From the NCBI GenBank assembly GCA_036703275.1, contig DATNPK010000108.1, forward strand, positions 1 through 64,000: a DNA stretch of 64,000 nucleotides, written 5' to 3'. The translations under genes were made by a program, and so were the position numbers. Of this stretch, positions 54,596 through 63,029 are shown piece after piece (within the stretch, counting starts at the first letter, position 1; each line of letters begins with the position of its first letter). Below the pieces are notes generated by a model, which made no database searches, was not told the DNA's origin, and saw nothing but the letters and a program-made list of their open reading frames with translations. Source of the DNA: Coleofasciculaceae cyanobacterium. GTDB lineage: Bacteria > Cyanobacteriota > Cyanobacteriia > Cyanobacteriales > Xenococcaceae.

Positions 54596-56014
54596 TTACT
54601 GATTACTGACATTTATATTAGGACAGAATAATTCTGGTTTTTGTCTTACCTTCGAGTTGCCCAGCACTACCAATAGCATTAGAGTACGGCTACAGGTAAT
54701 GGCAGTAAACATACTAACTAATACGCCGATTAAAAGAGTGATGGCAAAACCTTTAACCAGACCCGAACCAAGCCATAATAAAGCGAGGCAGGCGATCGCG
54801 GTGGTTACATTACTATCCAAAATACTGGAAAAGGCGCGAAAGAAACCTGATTCCACTGAGCGATAGAGAGTTTTACCTGCCCGCAATTCTTCTCTAGTGC
54901 GCTCAAAGATCAACACGTTGGCATCTACCGCCATCCCAATACTCAGCAGAAAACCAGCAATTCCAGGAAGAGTTAAAGTAACTCCTACTAAAGCGTAACA
55001 AGCCATAGTAAGTAAGGCATAGACAATTAATGCAACATCGGCAATAATTCCTGGTAGGCGATAGTAAACCACCATGAAGATTAAGACCAATACCAAGCCA
55101 ATAACGCCAGCAATAATACTGCGTCGAATGCTATCTTGACCCAAAGTTGCTCCGACAGTACGGTTTTCGACTACAGCAACAGGGAAGGGTAGTGAACCGC
55201 CTTTGATCTGAATTGCTAGGTCTTTTGCCCCTTCTAAATCAAAGTTACCTGTAATTACAGCTCGACCGCCTGAGATCCCTGTAGCGGCAAATTCTGGGCC
55301 AACTACGGGAGAACTAATCAGTTCATTATCGAGGAAAATACCAATACTACGACCAGTCCCCGCCAAATTTTTGGTTAGCTCGGCAAATCTTTTTCCGCCA
55401 GCATCATTAAAATTAATTGCTACTTCCCAACGGTTGCCGGAAGCGTCGGGCTGGGCACGTGCATCAGTCAAATTTGTCCCAGTTAAACCGACAGATTCAA
55501 ACAAGGCTGCGATCGCCTGATTGGATTTTTGCAGAGATGCTTGAGCTTGGGCTAATTTTTCTTGATTTTGTGACTTTAGCTCGTTCCGACTTAAAATAGC
55601 TAGTTCTAATGCTTTTTGCTGTTTAACCTGAGATTCGGCTCTCAACTCGCCTTCCGTACCTGGCTTTTGTTGCTTAAACTCTAATTTTGCCGTTCCTTTT
55701 AAACGTCTTTCAGCTTCTTCGGGTTGGCTTTCTCCTGGTAGCTGAATCAAGATTTTATTTTCGCCGATGGTTTGAACTGTGGTTTCTGAAACACCAAATT
55801 CATTAATCCGATTTTCTAATACGCGCTGTACCGCCTCAACGTCGTCAAGAGTTGGCTGAACATCAGGCTGTTCTTGAGTAGGGTTGACCTGAATAGTCAA
55901 TTGCGCTCCTCCTCTAAGATCTAGTCCTAGCTGCGGGGGAATCGTCGTGAGGATGGCGATCGCTGCTGCGATCAATGCCAAAATTAAAATAACATACGCT
56001 CTTTGTTTCTGCAT
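54596..56014 (-). CDS. secD: Protein translocase subunit SecD
   Basis: 472 residues. Helix 1 lies at about 7-25, then [15 protein letters not shown] large periplasmic region has [13 protein letters not shown], and a coiled-coil-like insert runs at about 145-175. [10 protein letters not shown] precedes the membrane core, which holds [18 protein letters not shown], the SecD signature. It forms a complex with SecF. Upstream, 220 bases separate it from the IS5-type element. Confidence 0.97.
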   Translation of the reverse strand: MQKQRAYVILILALIAAAIAILTTIPPQLGLDLRGGAQLTIQVNPTQEQPDVQPTLDDVEAVQRVLENRINEFGVSETTVQTIGENKILIQLPGESQPEEAERRLKGTAKLEFKQQKPGTEGELRAESQVKQQKALELAILSRNELKSQNQEKLAQAQASLQKSNQAIAALFESVGLTGTNLTDARAQPDASGNRWEVAINFNDAGGKRFAELTKNLAGTGRSIGIFLDNELISSPVVGPEFAATGISGGRAVITGNFDLEGAKDLAIQIKGGSLPFPVAVVENRTVGATLGQDSIRRSIIAGVIGLVLVLIFMVVYYRLPGIIADVALIVYALLTMACYALVGVTLTLPGIAGFLLSIGMAVDANVLIFERTREELRAGKTLYRSVESGFFRAFSSILDSNVTTAIACLALLWLGSGLVKGFAITLLIGVLVSMFTAITCSRTLMLLVVLGNSKVRQKPELFCPNINVSNQ

Positions 56015-56345
56015 TTACTATCACCTGCCTTGGTATCATATATACGAAACTTTTTCTTTTACCGATCACAATAAAACTCTACTGTATTATCAGCTCTCTC
56101 TGCGTCTTTGACGTAGCATTTGTTTTGTAGTTCATAATCACTTAATGAATAAGATTATTCTTAAAAAGGTTATTTAATCAGGATTAGATTTAGATCACAG
56201 CCAACTAATATAACGCCAAATTATCTTAAATATATTAGACCTCTTGCATGAATAGACAAAAAATGAGAAAAGTAGGCTAAAGAAGACATAAGATAAATGA
56301 TCTACAAACAAATAAAAAATCTCAAAGAGCAAGAATTTAAACGTT

Positions 56346-56375
56346 TGTCCTAAAGGATACCGCTGCGCATATGCG
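56346..56375 (+). repeat. Short insertion TCCTAAAGGATACCGCT..., copy 1
   Basis: TCCTAAAGGATACCGCTGCG followed by CATATGCGGA splits transposase codons KRL from GVKP. It matches the insertion at 56511 in all but one base of its first 24. Confidence 0.75.
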
Positions 56376-56510
56376 GAGTCAAACCGAAGTTGTTCAAGGA
56401 AATGGTAGAGGTGCTCAAACCAGAATTACCGAAACCAAATCACAAAGGGGGACAGCCAAAGCTAGATCTAGAAGACCAATTGCTAATAGCTCTAGAATAT
56501 TGGCGCGAGT

Positions 56511-56534
56511 CCTAAAGGATACCGCTCCGCATAT
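56511..56534 (+). repeat. Short insertion TCCTAAAGGATACCGCT..., copy 2
   Basis: 24 bases (TCCTAAAGGATACCGCTCCG plus CATA) lie between codons for EYWRE and those for YRTYLHIAQSWG. Removing them restores the transposase reading. Confidence 0.75.
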
Positions 56535-57193
56535 ATCGTACTTACTTGCATATTGCTCAGTCTTGGGGAGTTCATGAGTCTACAGTATGCCGAATAGTCC
56601 ATCGAGTAGAAGACAAGTTGATTAACTCAAACAAGTTCAGTTTACCTGGAAAGAAGACACTGTTTGAGAAAGAAAGAGAATGGTCAGTAGTGAGAGTAGA
56701 TGTGGGATAAAGCCCCATCGAACGTCCCCAAAAAAACAGAAAAACTACTACAGTGGGAAGAAAAAAAGACACACTTTAAAATCTCAGGTAGTAATTAAAA
56801 CTCAAAGCCAGAAAATTATTTGTACAGCGCACAAAACAGGAAAAGAACATGATTTTCAGCTATTTAAACGAAGCAAAGTCAAACCATTAAACGAGATAGA
56901 CCTCATGGCAGATAAAGGATATCAAGGGATTAAGAAAACTCATCACTCAAGTTATACCCCTATTAAAAAGTCAAAAAAGAAATCTTTCAGTCCAAGAGAA
57001 AAGGATTATAATCGACAACTAGCAAAACAAAGAATTTATGTAGAACACGTTATTCGCTGTCTCAAGGGTTTTCGGATTTTGGCACAGACATATCGCAATC
57101 GTCGCCGTCGATTCGGACTGCGTTTTAACCTCATTGCTGGTCTGTACAATCGCGGACTTAGTTTAGCAATTGCCTGATTCAGGCAAGAGGTCT

Positions 57194-57241
57194 AATATAT
57201 TTTTCGTGATTGTAAGTTAGAATTGCAACACTTACTTTCAT
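57194..57241 (-). pseudogene. First 16 codons of a family 2 glycosyltransferase, cut at the IS
   Basis: From the ATG at 57241 the minus strand reads MKVSVAILTYNHEKYI, the standard start of a GT-A family 2 transferase. It then runs into the inverted repeat of the IS5-type element. The rest of the gene is not on the other side (upstream of secD), so it was lost by deletion or rearrangement after insertion. Confidence 0.7.
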
Positions 57242-57301
57242 AAAAAAATCTCGAATTGTTTTTTTACGATCGCGCTTTAAATTAAATATATTTTCAAGTT
57301 T

Positions 57302-58330
57302 TATTTGAGGAATAACTTTGGTAATTTTTGCCATATTTTTTGGGTATAGAACCGAAGAAGATTCTTTTGCCTCTCCCAACTTATTTGTCGCCAAATACCG
57401 AACTTACTAAAAACAAAACTTTGTTCATAAGAATCTAATAATATTACAACTTGTTTTACCCCTAAAGCAAAATTTTGAGCTAACCATAATTGACATTCAG
57501 GCAGATCTTTTTGTTTAATAGTCCACCCGAGAACTCCGAAAAGATGTATTGCTCTAAGCAAAGGGAGGCTTGCCAATTCCAAATCTGAAAGCTCTATTTG
57601 CTTTTGGTATCCATTTAATAATGCTTTGTTTAAAACAGATAAACTAGTATGGCTCTTATTTTTATATTCCCATTGCTCTAACTCATAAAAATGATTTAAC
57701 GCTACTGCAAGTTCATAAATACATGGTGTCAAAGTCCAAAATGCCTATTCTAGTTCCATCAAAAACAAGGTTATCAAAGTGAGCATCTCTATGAATTAAT
57801 TGATGCAGTAATTACTTCGTAACCGCTCAGCTATGTTCAACATCAGTGACGTAAAATCTTGCTTTTTGGTATAATTATGCAAAAAGTCATAATATTGAGA
57901 ATGTGCAATCGCTTTAGCGTTCCATCGACTTCTAGACTGCGGAGAAGGGCTTACAGCCAAATTTGCACTTTGTAATCTAATGTTTAGCTCTCTTAGAGTT
58001 CGCCCAGTATAAAACATAATCTTTTCTGAAATTATACTACTGATAGCTTTACCAGTTATAAATGAAAATATTGCCGTTGGCGTTGGTTCTAGTTTTTTAT
58101 TCTCATACAGGTTAATCAAAAGCTGATTCGTTTTAGTAGTAATAAGGTGCAGGAACTTTCAAGGGAACTATTTGGGTCAAGTATTCTAGTACCATCAACT
58201 CCGACTTTATTTCTGCTGTTTTTTTACTGGAGTGATATAACCGCAGTACTTGCTTGCTACCATTAGGTAATGATATTTGATAAATACGATTTTCAGCAAT
58301 AGACAGAGGTATTACTATTGCATCATATGG
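57302..58330 (-). pseudogene. APH/choline-kinase-type phosphotransferase, frameshifted
   Basis: N-terminal lobe: AENRIYQISLPNGSKQVLRLY and IKSELMVLEYLTQIVPLKVP (58150-58310). A middle piece is open at 57796-58119. The catalytic loop LIHRDAHFDNLVFDGTRIG and the metal site ILDFDTM lie across a frame change near 57733-57796, and the C-terminal helical region continues to 57302. At least two frame breaks (near 58120 and 57790) separate the pieces. Homoserine-kinase-like or aminoglycoside-phosphotransferase-like proteins have this layout. Confidence 0.75.
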
Positions 58331-58340
58331 TATACTATAT

Positions 58341-58792
58341 TGCTAACATATTTGATACCAACTTTCATCCGATAGGTTATGAACATTCAAAACTTTGTAT
58401 TATTGCTACTCATAGGTTGCGACTAATTCAATTTGCCCATTGTTCTCTTTTTGGGTCAAGCAAAGATGTTAGACCTCCTCTGAAATACAATCTTATATTA
58501 TATTTAGACCAGTTGCGGACACGGTATTGCTAATTCATTACCTAGATTTGGTTCCTGCAAATTTAATCTAGCATTTTAAAATTTTACTCTTGGCAATATT
58601 ATAAATTAAGGCTGAAAGTACACAGCATCGTTCATGGCGGGGATAAAAAACCTTCAAAAAAAGTGACCGCGTTCTGCGGTCAACGTTAATACAAGTCCTT
58701 TATCTTTTTCGTAAAGTAAGTAGCAAGTTAAAACTTATGCAACAACACCAGAATAAAATCCACAATCTCAAATTCCATGGCTTAAGTTAATC
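58341..58792. promoter_or_regulatory. 450-base gap ahead of the ABC polysaccharide locus
   Basis: AT-rich, without a convincing gene; a short open frame at 58318-58533 has no recognisable features. It carries one strong hairpin at 58664-58682. The promoter for the plus-strand ABC transporter genes must lie in the last 110 bases. Confidence 0.4.
58656..58682 (-). terminator. Minus-strand intrinsic terminator without an obvious gene
   Basis: TGACCGC at 58664-58670 pairs with GCGGTCA at 58676-58682. On the minus strand the stem is followed by one C, then seven T. No minus-strand gene lies directly upstream (the next genes are on plus), so it either ends a short unannotated RNA or limits antisense transcription. 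Confidence 0.65.
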
Positions 58793-59623
58793 ATGAGCAT
58801 TACTGCCAAAAAGCTTAAAATAGTAGCAGGTAAATCTAACAATCAATATTGGCGTGATATTTGGCAATATAGGGAATTACTCTATTTCTTAGCATGGCGA
58901 GATTTGCTAGTGCGCTATAAGCAAACTGCCATCGGTGTTGCTTGGGCATTAATTAGACCATTTATCACGATGATTGTGTTTACTGTGGTCTTTGGTGAGA
59001 TAGCCAAACTGCCATCCGAAGGTGTACCTTATCCTATCTTAGTCTTTGCAGCAATGCTTCCTTGGCAATTTTTTGCCAATGCACTTTCAGAATGTAGTAA
59101 CAGCCTAATTTCCAATTCTCATTTGATTTCTAAGGTTTACTTTCCCCGTCTAATTGTACCTATTAGTGCTGTAATTGTAAGCTTTGTTGACTTTTTAATT
59201 TCAGGCATGATTTTATTAGCATTGATGATTTGGTACGACTTTGTGCCTGAATGGCGTATTTTGACCTTACCTTTTTTTATCTCGATCGCATTTATCGCAG
59301 CAATGGGCGGTGGTTTATGGTTAGCAGCCCTCAATGTAGAATATCGTGATTTTCGCTACATAGTTCCCTTTATTGTTCAATTTGGTTTATACATTTCTCC
59401 TGTGGGATTTAGCAGTAACATTGTTCCAGAAAAATGGCGGTTACTCTATTCTTTGAATCCAATAGTAGGGGTAATTGACGGCTTCCGCTGGGCAATTTTG
59501 GGTAAAGATTTTCAGATTTACTGGCAAGGCTTTAGTCTTTCAATACTACTGGTATTTGTATTATTAATTAGCGGCATCTGGTATTTTCGAAAAATGGAAC
59601 GTACTTTTGCTGATATCATTTGA
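58793..59623 (+). CDS. ABC-2 polysaccharide export permease (Wzm-like)
   Basis: 276 residues, six membrane helices. ELLYFLAWRDLLVRYKQTAI and GVAWALIRPFITMIVFTVVF are the typical start of Wzm/KpsM/RfbA permeases. LPWQFFANALSECSNSLISN and LNPIVGVIDGFRWAIL are further family landmarks. With the ATPase gene that follows it should export a finished lipid-linked glycan across the inner membrane. It is a different assembly route from the Wzc/Wzy-type locus in the left half of the window. Confidence 0.92.
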   Translation: MSITAKKLKIVAGKSNNQYWRDIWQYRELLYFLAWRDLLVRYKQTAIGVAWALIRPFITMIVFTVVFGEIAKLPSEGVPYPILVFAAMLPWQFFANALSECSNSLISNSHLISKVYFPRLIVPISAVIVSFVDFLISGMILLALMIWYDFVPEWRILTLPFFISIAFIAAMGGGLWLAALNVEYRDFRYIVPFIVQFGLYISPVGFSSNIVPEKWRLLYSLNPIVGVIDGFRWAILGKDFQIYWQGFSLSILLVFVLLISGIWYFRKMERTFADII

Positions 59624-59639
59624 TGGGGAAATAGCAGTA

Positions 59640-60941
59640 ATGAGTGAGCCAATTATTCAAGTAGAAAATTTAGGCAAAAAATATATTATTGGTCATAAGG
59701 TTGGTGGTGCAATTCAAGGTAGTTTTCCGACATTTCGAGATCGCATTGCTGAGACAACAGGCTGGCTGAAAAACCAAGCAATTTCGAGATTAACGGATAA
59801 AAAAGTTGCTAGTCCTGCTGACGAAGAATTTTGGGCTTTAAAAGATCTATCCTTTGAAATTAAAAGAGGAGAGCGTGTTGGCATTATTGGTCGAAACGGC
59901 GCAGGAAAATCAACCTTATTAAAGGTTTTAAGCCGAATTACCGAACCTACAACTGGACGAATTAATCTCAACGGCAGAGTTGCCAGTTTATTAGAAGTGG
60001 GAACAGGATTTCATCCAGAATTAACTGGACGTGAAAATATCTATCTTAACGGTGCAGTTCTAGGAATGAGCAAAGTAGAGATTAAGCGCAAATTTGATGA
60101 AATTGTCGATTTTGCAGAAGTTGAAAATTTTTTAGATACACCTGTTAAACGATATTCTTCAGGAATGTACGTACGTCTTGCTTTTGCAGTGGCTGCTCAC
60201 TTAGAACCTGAGATTTTGATTGTAGATGAAGTTTTAGCAGTTGGAGATATTCAATTTCAAAAAAAATGTTTGGGCAAAATGGAAAATCTTTCCGAAAGTA
60301 ACGGACGAACGTTACTATTTGTCAGTCATAACATGGACGCAATTCAAAGGTTATGTTCTCGATGTCTGATGATGGAAAATGGACGATTAGTGATTGATAA
60401 TGATACTTCTGATGCGATTAAAAAATATATATCACAAAATTCCTATCAAGCCACACCAAACCAGTGGATCGATCTGACAAATGTCAGTCGTCAAGGAACA
60501 GGAGAGGCTCGGTTTGTTGCATTACAATATAGTAGCCTCAATTCAGATGTTGCTTATTGCCCTTATACAGATGGATCGCTTGAATTTTTGTTGACTATTG
60601 AATCAGAAGCAGAAACATCAGTCAACAGTCTTGCTTTTACCATATATAGCCAGTCAGGAATCAAATTGGTAAATGCAGATATAGCAACAACAGGTCACAA
60701 GATCGATCTTAAAAAAGGAAAAAATATTATCAAATTTGCAATAGAAAAACTATCTCTCAATTCTGGTATCTATGTCCTAGGCTTGTGGCTGGATAAGATT
60801 GGTAATTCATCGGGACAAAATGCTTTAGATTATATAGAATCTGCATTTGAATTTGAGGTTTTCAATCTAGAATCAGAGGGTTTTAGAGCAAGCGCGGTAG
60901 GTTTTGTTCCTTGCCAATTTACTATATCCAAAATCACCTAA
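59640..60941 (+). CDS. ABC polysaccharide export ATPase (Wzt-like) with C-terminal glycan-binding domain
   Basis: About 433 residues from MSEPIIQVENLGKKY, 16 bases past the permease stop. Walker A is GIIGRNGAGKSTLL, the signature region is KRYSSGMYVRLAFAVA and Walker B is EILIVDEVLAVGD. After about residue 245 comes a beta-rich domain of 180 residues, the size and place of the Wzt C-terminal domain that recognises modified chain ends. A methyltransferase remnant and a fusion methyltransferase follow, as in loci with capped chains. Confidence 0.92.
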   Translation: MSEPIIQVENLGKKYIIGHKVGGAIQGSFPTFRDRIAETTGWLKNQAISRLTDKKVASPADEEFWALKDLSFEIKRGERVGIIGRNGAGKSTLLKVLSRITEPTTGRINLNGRVASLLEVGTGFHPELTGRENIYLNGAVLGMSKVEIKRKFDEIVDFAEVENFLDTPVKRYSSGMYVRLAFAVAAHLEPEILIVDEVLAVGDIQFQKKCLGKMENLSESNGRTLLFVSHNMDAIQRLCSRCLMMENGRLVIDNDTSDAIKKYISQNSYQATPNQWIDLTNVSRQGTGEARFVALQYSSLNSDVAYCPYTDGSLEFLLTIESEAETSVNSLAFTIYSQSGIKLVNADIATTGHKIDLKKGKNIIKFAIEKLSLNSGIYVLGLWLDKIGNSSGQNALDYIESAFEFEVFNLESEGFRASAVGFVPCQFTISKIT

Positions 60942-60974
60942 TCTAGATTTTTTAACAGGAAAAAAATAGTTGGA

Positions 60975-61391
60975 ATGCAGCAAAAAAAAATAACTTTATC
61001 TGATATCAAGTTTCATCCTCATTCTTTCGGCGATCGTACAGTTAGATTATTTCAATTCCAAGGAGAAATATATCGAGCAATCAAAGGAGAAAAAGCTACA
61101 TTTTTTAAAAACCTTTTTCAAACTGGATTAATACAAAAACTCAGCAAAAAAGGTTTATTGATTGAAAGTGAATTAACTTCCCTAACACTAGAAAGTTACG
61201 ACCTAGTAATTCGTCACCGCATGATTCGTTTTAATTCCTATCCTAATGAATGGTGTGCAGCCATGCTTAAGGATGGTATGTTAACAATGCTCGAACTGGC
61301 GATAGAATTAGCGCAACATGGATTAACGTTAGGAGATGCTCACCCCTGGAACTTAATGTTCGATCCAGAAAAAAATAGAACTACTTTGTGA
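60975..61391 (+). pseudogene. Truncated N-terminal part of a capsule-locus methyltransferase
   Basis: 138 residues. GEIYRAIKGEKATFFKNLFQ, KKGLLIESELTSLTLESYDL, FNSYPNEWCAAMLKDGMLTM and LTLGDAHPWNLMFDPEKNRT match the N-terminal, kinase-like region of large SAM-dependent methyltransferases in polysaccharide loci. There the pattern is YPYEW-SQLKDAAL...KDA-YNIQF...ID. The frame stops just where the VDL step should come; GATCTCAAT after the stop would still give DLN in a shifted frame. No SAM domain follows in this gene. It may be a broken gene or a small partner protein. Confidence 0.6.
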
Positions 61392-61428
61392 GATCTCAAT
61401 ATAAAAAAATATATATCAAATTATTAAA

Positions 61429-63024
61429 ATGGCTGAAAAACCTTTAGCTTCTATTATTATTATCTTTCTAAACGGCGATCGCTTTATCCAAGAAGCGTTA
61501 GACAGCATATTAGCTCAAACTTATGATAATTGGGAATTATTGTTAGTAGATGATGGCTCAACAGATCGAAGCACGGAAATTACCAAAAATTATGTAGAAA
61601 AATATCCCGAAAAAATTCGCTATCTAGAACATGAAGGTCATCAAAACTTGGGAATGAGTGCTTCGCGTAACCTTGGTATTAATAATGCAAGAGGCGAATA
61701 TATCGGCTTTTTAGATTGTGACGATCTCTGGACTACCCAAAAACTAGAACAACAAATAGCCATTTTGGAAACTTATCCCCAAGTAGCCTTGGTAGGAGGT
61801 CGAACAAAATGGTGGTATAGCTGGACGAAAGATCATGAAGATCAAAATAAAGATTTTTTGCAAAAGTTCAATTTGCCCCTTAATACTATTATTCAACCAC
61901 CCGACCTATTATTACTTTTTTTACAGGATGAGTGGGCTTCTTTGTGTGACATTTTAGTAAGACGTAGTTGTGTAGAAGCTGTAGGCGGTTATGAAGTTTC
62001 TTTTCGGGGAATGTATGAAGATCAAGCGTTTCATGCAAAACTATGTTCGATGTTTCCCGCATTCTTATCTAGTGAGTGTTGGTATATTTATCGGCAACAT
62101 CCCCAGGCTTGTTGTTCGGTTTCTCATGCCACAGGAAAGACTCAGATAGCCAAAAAAACTATGCTGAATTGGTTGGAGGAGTATTTATCTCAACAAGATA
62201 AGAACGATCCTCAACTTGAGGAAACGGTTCAGAAACTTTTGCGATCGTATCGTTATCCCTTTTTAACCAAGCTTTTTCAACCAGTGCGATCTCGGAAGAG
62301 AAGAATGAAGAATCAGTTGAGGCGAATTGCTGCTTTAAAAAATCTATTAAGGGGTCAGTTTCCACCTGTGGGTTGGGTAAATTTTGGCAGTTTTAATAAG
62401 CTAACACCCTTAAGTCGAGATTTTGGTTACGATCGCGGTCTTCCTATCGATCGCTATTATATCGAAAAGTTTTTAGCTTATCACGGTGGTGATATTCAGG
62501 GGCGAGTTTTAGAAATTGGCGATGATTCTTATACTAAAGAGTTTGGCGGGAAGCGTGTCACCACTAGAGATGTAATGCACGTCAAAGAAGGAAATCCCCT
62601 GGCTACTTTTGTAGGCGATTTAACTAATGCTGATTGTCTTCCTTCCGATACTTTTGACTGCTTTATTTTGACTCAAACTTTGCACCTAGTTTATGATTTT
62701 CGACTAGCAATGCAAACAATTTATCGCATTCTCAAACCAGGTGGAGTCGTATTGTTAACTGTACCTGGCATTAGCCAACTGGCAACGGATGAATGGTCTA
62801 GTTATTGGTGTTGGTCTTTTACCAGCTATTCTACACAACATCTTTTTGAAGAGTTTTTTCCTTTAGATTGTATTCAAGTAGAAGTTCATGGTAATGTCAA
62901 AAGTGCGATCGCGTTTTTGCAAGGATTATGTACTGCTGAATTGAGCCAAAAAGAATTGGATTACAAAGATCCTTGCTATCCTCTTTTAATCACAGTTAGA
63001 GCAGAGAAACCAAAAGGAATATAA
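61429..63024 (+). CDS. Glycosyltransferase family 2 fused to SAM methyltransferase
   Basis: 531 residues. The N-terminal GT-A domain (about 1-270) has SIIIIFLNGDRFIQEALDS, LLVDDGSTDRSTEI and GFLDCDDLWTTQKL. After a basic linker, the class I methyltransferase domain (about 330-525) has GRVLEIGDDSYTKEFG as motif I, SDTFDCFILTQTLHLVYDF and RILKPGGVVLLTVPG. One protein would thus add a sugar and methylate the product, possibly a chain-ending step sensed by the Wzt-like ATPase. Confidence 0.9.
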   Translation: MAEKPLASIIIIFLNGDRFIQEALDSILAQTYDNWELLLVDDGSTDRSTEITKNYVEKYPEKIRYLEHEGHQNLGMSASRNLGINNARGEYIGFLDCDDLWTTQKLEQQIAILETYPQVALVGGRTKWWYSWTKDHEDQNKDFLQKFNLPLNTIIQPPDLLLLFLQDEWASLCDILVRRSCVEAVGGYEVSFRGMYEDQAFHAKLCSMFPAFLSSECWYIYRQHPQACCSVSHATGKTQIAKKTMLNWLEEYLSQQDKNDPQLEETVQKLLRSYRYPFLTKLFQPVRSRKRRMKNQLRRIAALKNLLRGQFPPVGWVNFGSFNKLTPLSRDFGYDRGLPIDRYYIEKFLAYHGGDIQGRVLEIGDDSYTKEFGGKRVTTRDVMHVKEGNPLATFVGDLTNADCLPSDTFDCFILTQTLHLVYDFRLAMQTIYRILKPGGVVLLTVPGISQLATDEWSSYWCWSFTSYSTQHLFEEFFPLDCIQVEVHGNVKSAIAFLQGLCTAELSQKELDYKDPCYPLLITVRAEKPKGI

Positions 63025-63029
63025 TTGCA

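Larger units (their letters stand above)
56297..57177 (+). pseudogene. IS5-type transposase pseudogene
   Basis: It begins MIYKQIKNLKEQEFKRL and ends LYNRGLSLAIA. The helix-turn-helix region HIAQSWGVHESTVCRIVHRV is followed by the first DDE region (WSVVRVDV) and an in-frame TAA at about 56708. A frame change in the run of A after CCCC follows. The downstream part is intact: ICTAHKTGKEHDFQLFK, LMADKGYQGIKKTHHS with the second aspartate, and YVEHVIRCLKGFRILAQTY with the glutamate. Near-identical short insertions at 56346 and 56511 also disturb it. Confidence 0.85.
56238..57192 (+). mobile_element. Degenerate IS5-type insertion sequence, 955 bp
   Basis: Terminal inverted repeats GACCTCTTGCATGAAT (left) and its near-complement ATTCAGGCAAGAGGTC (right) bound the element, with TA on both sides, as expected of TA-duplicating IS5 subgroups. 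The transposase inside has a stop codon, a frameshift and two small insertions. Its right end abuts the first codons of a glycosyltransferase gene. Confidence 0.85.

Noticed and set aside
57179-57394. 71-codon minus-strand frame spanning the IS end
   Set aside because: Only its end (MKVSVAILTYNHEKYI) is meaningful, as a glycosyltransferase start; the preceding part overlaps the phosphotransferase remnant in another frame.
58318-58533. 71-codon plus-strand frame upstream of the ABC genes
   Set aside because: No motif, low-complexity composition, partly overlapping the start of the phosphotransferase pseudogene.
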